Assembly: GCF_016811075.1 (NCBI RefSeq)
Contig: NZ_JAFBGL010000005.1
Coordinates: 248,001-312,000, forward strand
Length of the DNA stretch: 64,000 nucleotides
Origin: Oceaniferula flava
GTDB lineage: Bacteria; Verrucomicrobiota; Verrucomicrobiia; Verrucomicrobiales; Akkermansiaceae
Reading direction: 5' to 3'
Shown here: positions 61,844 to 64,000 of the stretch, in pieces
How positions within the stretch are numbered: the stretch's first letter is position 1
Layout: every line of letters begins with the position of its first letter
Program-made: the position numbers and the translations under genes
The notes under the pieces: model-generated
Seen by the model: the letters and a program-made list of their open reading frames with translations, nothing else
Told to the model about the DNA's origin: nothing
Databases searched by the model: none

Positions 61844-64000
61844 ATGTTTTTACTCCGCACACTCTCTATAACAATAGTGCTCCATCTTGGCGTATTTCAA
61901 TCGCTTGTCCTAGCGCAAAAAGTTGAGGAAACCCAACTGGACCAGCTCAAGGACGCTCTGTTATGGGGCGATCCAATAGCAACCATGAAAATCTCTGGAG
62001 AAATGCGACAAGCTTCTCCTGATCATGCAGATACCCACACCGCGCTTGGGATAGTCGCGATGGTGCAGAAGAATTTAAACTTGGCGAAAAAGCACTTTAC
62101 CTCCGCTACCGAGCTACAAGCGAATCACCCTGTAGCTTCTGCCTATCTAGCACGCATTCTTATCGTCCAACAGCAAGCCAAAGAAGGGGAAGGCATACTG
62201 AATAAGGCTTTGGTAGCGCATCCTGAAGCGGCGGACTTGCTCGACTTGAGAGCGGAACTGCAGGTCAGACAGGGTAAAGTGGATGACTCCATAGCGACCT
62301 ACAAGCGGATAGTAGATAATACAGAAAATAGCGACCTTCAACGTGCTACTTGCTATATGAAGATCGCGCAGATTTATGTTCTGAAGAAGGATTCACCCAG
62401 TGTAATACGCACCCTAGAAAGCTCGCTCAATGTGGAGTGGACGCCACAAGCTGCCATCGCTCTGATGCAGCATTATGTGGCGTCACAGCAACCTATGAAG
62501 GCGAACAAGGTTCAGGATAAGATTGTGGCGCAAGCGAATACCAAACGGTTCAAGTCCAAGAGAATGCAAATGTTGAAAGCCATTGAAGGACCTACAGTCT
62601 TAAATAATTTCATGCTGATTGGATACTACCTAGACCAAGCAGAATACAACGCAAGGGAGGTGAGTAAGCTTATTTATCATAATCGACTGATTCTGGATAA
62701 GATGAAGACGGCAGAGGCAAAGACGAAACTCAAAGAATTGGATGGCCTAGAGTTTAGACACGAATACAGAGAGTTAAAAGGGCTAGTGGCTGAAAAAGCT
62801 GCGTCAAACTCGATCAGCCGCATAGCTAACAACATCGTCAAACTAGCGCCTTCTGTGACGGTCAAAGATAAAGACGCAATCTTAGACTACGCCAAGAAAC
62901 AATTGGCGAGTGGGGACGAAGTGGCAAAAGAACAGTCCAAGATTGCGCTCCAGTTGGTGAAAAAGCAAGATTACCGACTTCATGATTTCACCCATCCATC
63001 GATCGCATTCAAGAAGATACTCAAGCAGCATAAGTTGCCTGAGTACTTATCCTCATCAGCTATTACTGAGTTGAAAAACTATTACAGGGAGCAGGAAAAA
63101 CTAAGAAAGGTTCCTGTTTACAAGGATCTTGTGATTCAATTTGCCGCTAATCCGAGTGATAATACATTACAGAAGAAGTTAGCGGCAGCTTATCTCTCTC
63201 ACATTAAAGACATAGACATTAAGCGAGATCAAGCTAACGATGAGGCTCTTTACCCTAGACGCTATTGGGATCAAATTCCCCTAGTGAGGAACTCACCAAC
63301 CGGTGAGAGAAGCTATGCAGAGAGAAAATCAGCAGCGTATGCCCTACACGATTTAGGAGCACTGTCCTACCTAGAAGATAATGAGAAATGGAAGGAGTCG
63401 GTAGCGTATAACACGCGGATGCTGAAGGTATTTCCTTCTAACAAGGCTCTGTTGAATAGAGCGCAAGCATACATTCATCTGCAAAACTACCAAGCAGCGG
63501 CAGAAGACTATGCGGCTCTCTCAGCGGTGCTTGCTTGGGATCGTGCCGAACGTTATATACCGCCGAATCAAATAAATGGACAAGGGCCTAACCCTGGATT
63601 TGCTCAGATTGCTAAGGACCTCCATTTACTCGTAACTGGAGATCAATCTCCTGAGACGCAAAAAGCGCGTAAGCTTCTGCAGTCTATCCATAGTAAACAA
63701 TGGGACGATGTAGTAGATTTCGTAAAGGCGCCAAGCCCAAGTATGGGTCTACTAAAGGCGCTTCATTATGAACTCAGCTACACGAAAGCTTGGAATAGCT
63801 CACTGAGTCAGCATTTGAGTGAGAAATTACACAGACTGTCAGGAAAAGCCGCCGACGACTATTACAAAAATCACCATAATCTGATCTACAGTTCGGTAGC
63901 AGCTACTCTGTATAAAAACCAATCAGAGAAATCGTTGGATAAGAAAATCAACGCGTTAGAGCGATGCTTGAACTATTCTAAAACAGAAGGTCGCAGTGTC
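61844..64000 (+). CDS. Large secreted TPR-repeat protein (3' end outside window)
   Basis: An open frame of 719 codons that reaches the right edge without a stop. The Sec signal peptide (M-F-L-L-R-T...L-V-L-A-Q) is clear. The first 200 residues contain TPR-type helical repeats: A-L-G-I-V-A-M-V-Q-K-N-L-N-L-A-K-K-H-F and I-A-T-Y-K-R-I-V. More helical, Lys- and Glu-rich sequence follows, with another TPR-like block near residue 545 (A-Q-A-Y-I-H-L-Q-N-Y-Q-A-A-A-E-D-Y). TPR proteins form protein-protein scaffolds. Codon use is richer in A/T (CTA, TTA, AGA, ATA) than in its neighbours, which could point to transfer or lower expression. The function is unknown. Confidence 0.75.
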   Translation, partial: MFLLRTLSITIVLHLGVFQSLVLAQKVEETQLDQLKDALLWGDPIATMKISGEMRQASPDHADTHTALGIVAMVQKNLNLAKKHFTSATELQANHPVASAYLARILIVQQQAKEGEGILNKALVAHPEAADLLDLRAELQVRQGKVDDSIATYKRIVDNTENSDLQRATCYMKIAQIYVLKKDSPSVIRTLESSLNVEWTPQAAIALMQHYVASQQPMKANKVQDKIVAQANTKRFKSKRMQMLKAIEGPTVLNNFMLIGYYLDQAEYNAREVSKLIYHNRLILDKMKTAEAKTKLKELDGLEFRHEYRELKGLVAEKAASNSISRIANNIVKLAPSVTVKDKDAILDYAKKQLASGDEVAKEQSKIALQLVKKQDYRLHDFTHPSIAFKKILKQHKLPEYLSSSAITELKNYYREQEKLRKVPVYKDLVIQFAANPSDNTLQKKLAAAYLSHIKDIDIKRDQANDEALYPRRYWDQIPLVRNSPTGERSYAERKSAAYALHDLGALSYLEDNEKWKESVAYNTRMLKVFPSNKALLNRAQAYIHLQNYQAAAEDYAALSAVLAWDRAERYIPPNQINGQGPNPGFAQIAKDLHLLVTGDQSPETQKARKLLQSIHSKQWDDVVDFVKAPSPSMGLLKALHYELSYTKAWNSSLSQHLSEKLHRLSGKAADDYYKNHHNLIYSSVAATLYKNQSEKSLDKKINALERCLNYSKTEGRSV

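Noticed and set aside
1-64000. Apparent enrichment of the pentamer GTTAG/CTAAC as a possible polar DNA motif
   Set aside because: A rough count by eye gave about as many copies as expected for the base composition, and both orientations were similarly common.
1-64000. tRNA or rRNA genes, CRISPR arrays, insertion sequences
   Set aside because: No T-loop-type sequences with cloverleaf potential, no regularly spaced direct repeats and no transposase-like frames were seen; a covariance-model search would be needed to be certain.

Overview
The window looks like a chromosomal stretch of a marine, polysaccharide-degrading member of the Verrucomicrobiota. This is inferred from gene content and not from a marker gene. 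The content includes several secreted S1-type sulfatases, two GH95 alpha-L-fucosidases, Tat-exported Gfo/Idh/MocA and aldo-keto reductases, a PEP-CTERM protein, a PATR-repeat protein, DUF1566 (Lcl-type) proteins with EF-hand tails, and large secreted enzymes sharing a calcium-binding linker and a common C-terminal module. Most of the DNA looks moderately GC-rich; the last 2 kb is visibly poorer in GC. I found no rRNA, tRNA, CRISPR array or transposase.

Layout. 0-2.2 kb: the end of a cardiolipin-synthase-like PLD gene and an AarF/UbiB kinase. 2.2-9.8 kb: an L,D-transpeptidase lipoprotein, a sulfatase, an Mpv17-like membrane protein overlapping a PfkB kinase, a persulfide-dioxygenase-like MBL/rhodanese protein and an outer-membrane barrel. 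9.8-18.7 kb: a Bcr/CflA exporter, an aldo-keto reductase, a photolyase-related protein, a secreted TIM-barrel-like protein, an EEP phosphoesterase, a complete cardiolipin synthase and a second small barrel. 18.8-25.2 kb: an oxidoreductase, a GH95 fucosidase and a multidomain secreted EEP protein.

25.4-27.2 kb holds the most striking locus. Two overlapping redox genes are each interrupted by one in-frame TGA, exactly where the first cysteine of a CxxC active site should be. The first is peroxiredoxin-like (W-U-P-F-C) and the second thioredoxin-like (W-U-A-G-C). A hairpin follows each TGA at a suitable distance, and a Cys-containing paralogue of the first gene lies at 44.0-44.6 kb. I annotate both as selenoproteins.

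27.3-30.3 kb is a three-gene surface-glycan cluster: a sulfotransferase-like protein and two proteins with sialyltransferase-like motifs. 30.4-36.5 kb carries two EamA transporters, a GAF protein, a PATR-repeat secreted protein and an aromatic-type aminotransferase. 36.7-58.7 kb is a carbohydrate-active region: a LamG/GH-A-like enzyme, a ThuA-like protein, three sulfatases, a second GH95, a multidomain esterase, two paralogous Lcl/EF-hand proteins and a deiodinase-like redoxin with EF-hands. 59-64 kb holds a PEP-CTERM protein, an unrecognised protein and the start of a large TPR protein cut by the window edge.

How it may work together: sulfatases, fucosidases, the LamG enzyme and the esterase would desulfate and cleave sulfated, fucose-containing algal glycans, and the dehydrogenases would oxidise the released sugars. 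The redox proteins plausibly maintain thiols in the cell envelope. These pathway links are inferences from family membership.
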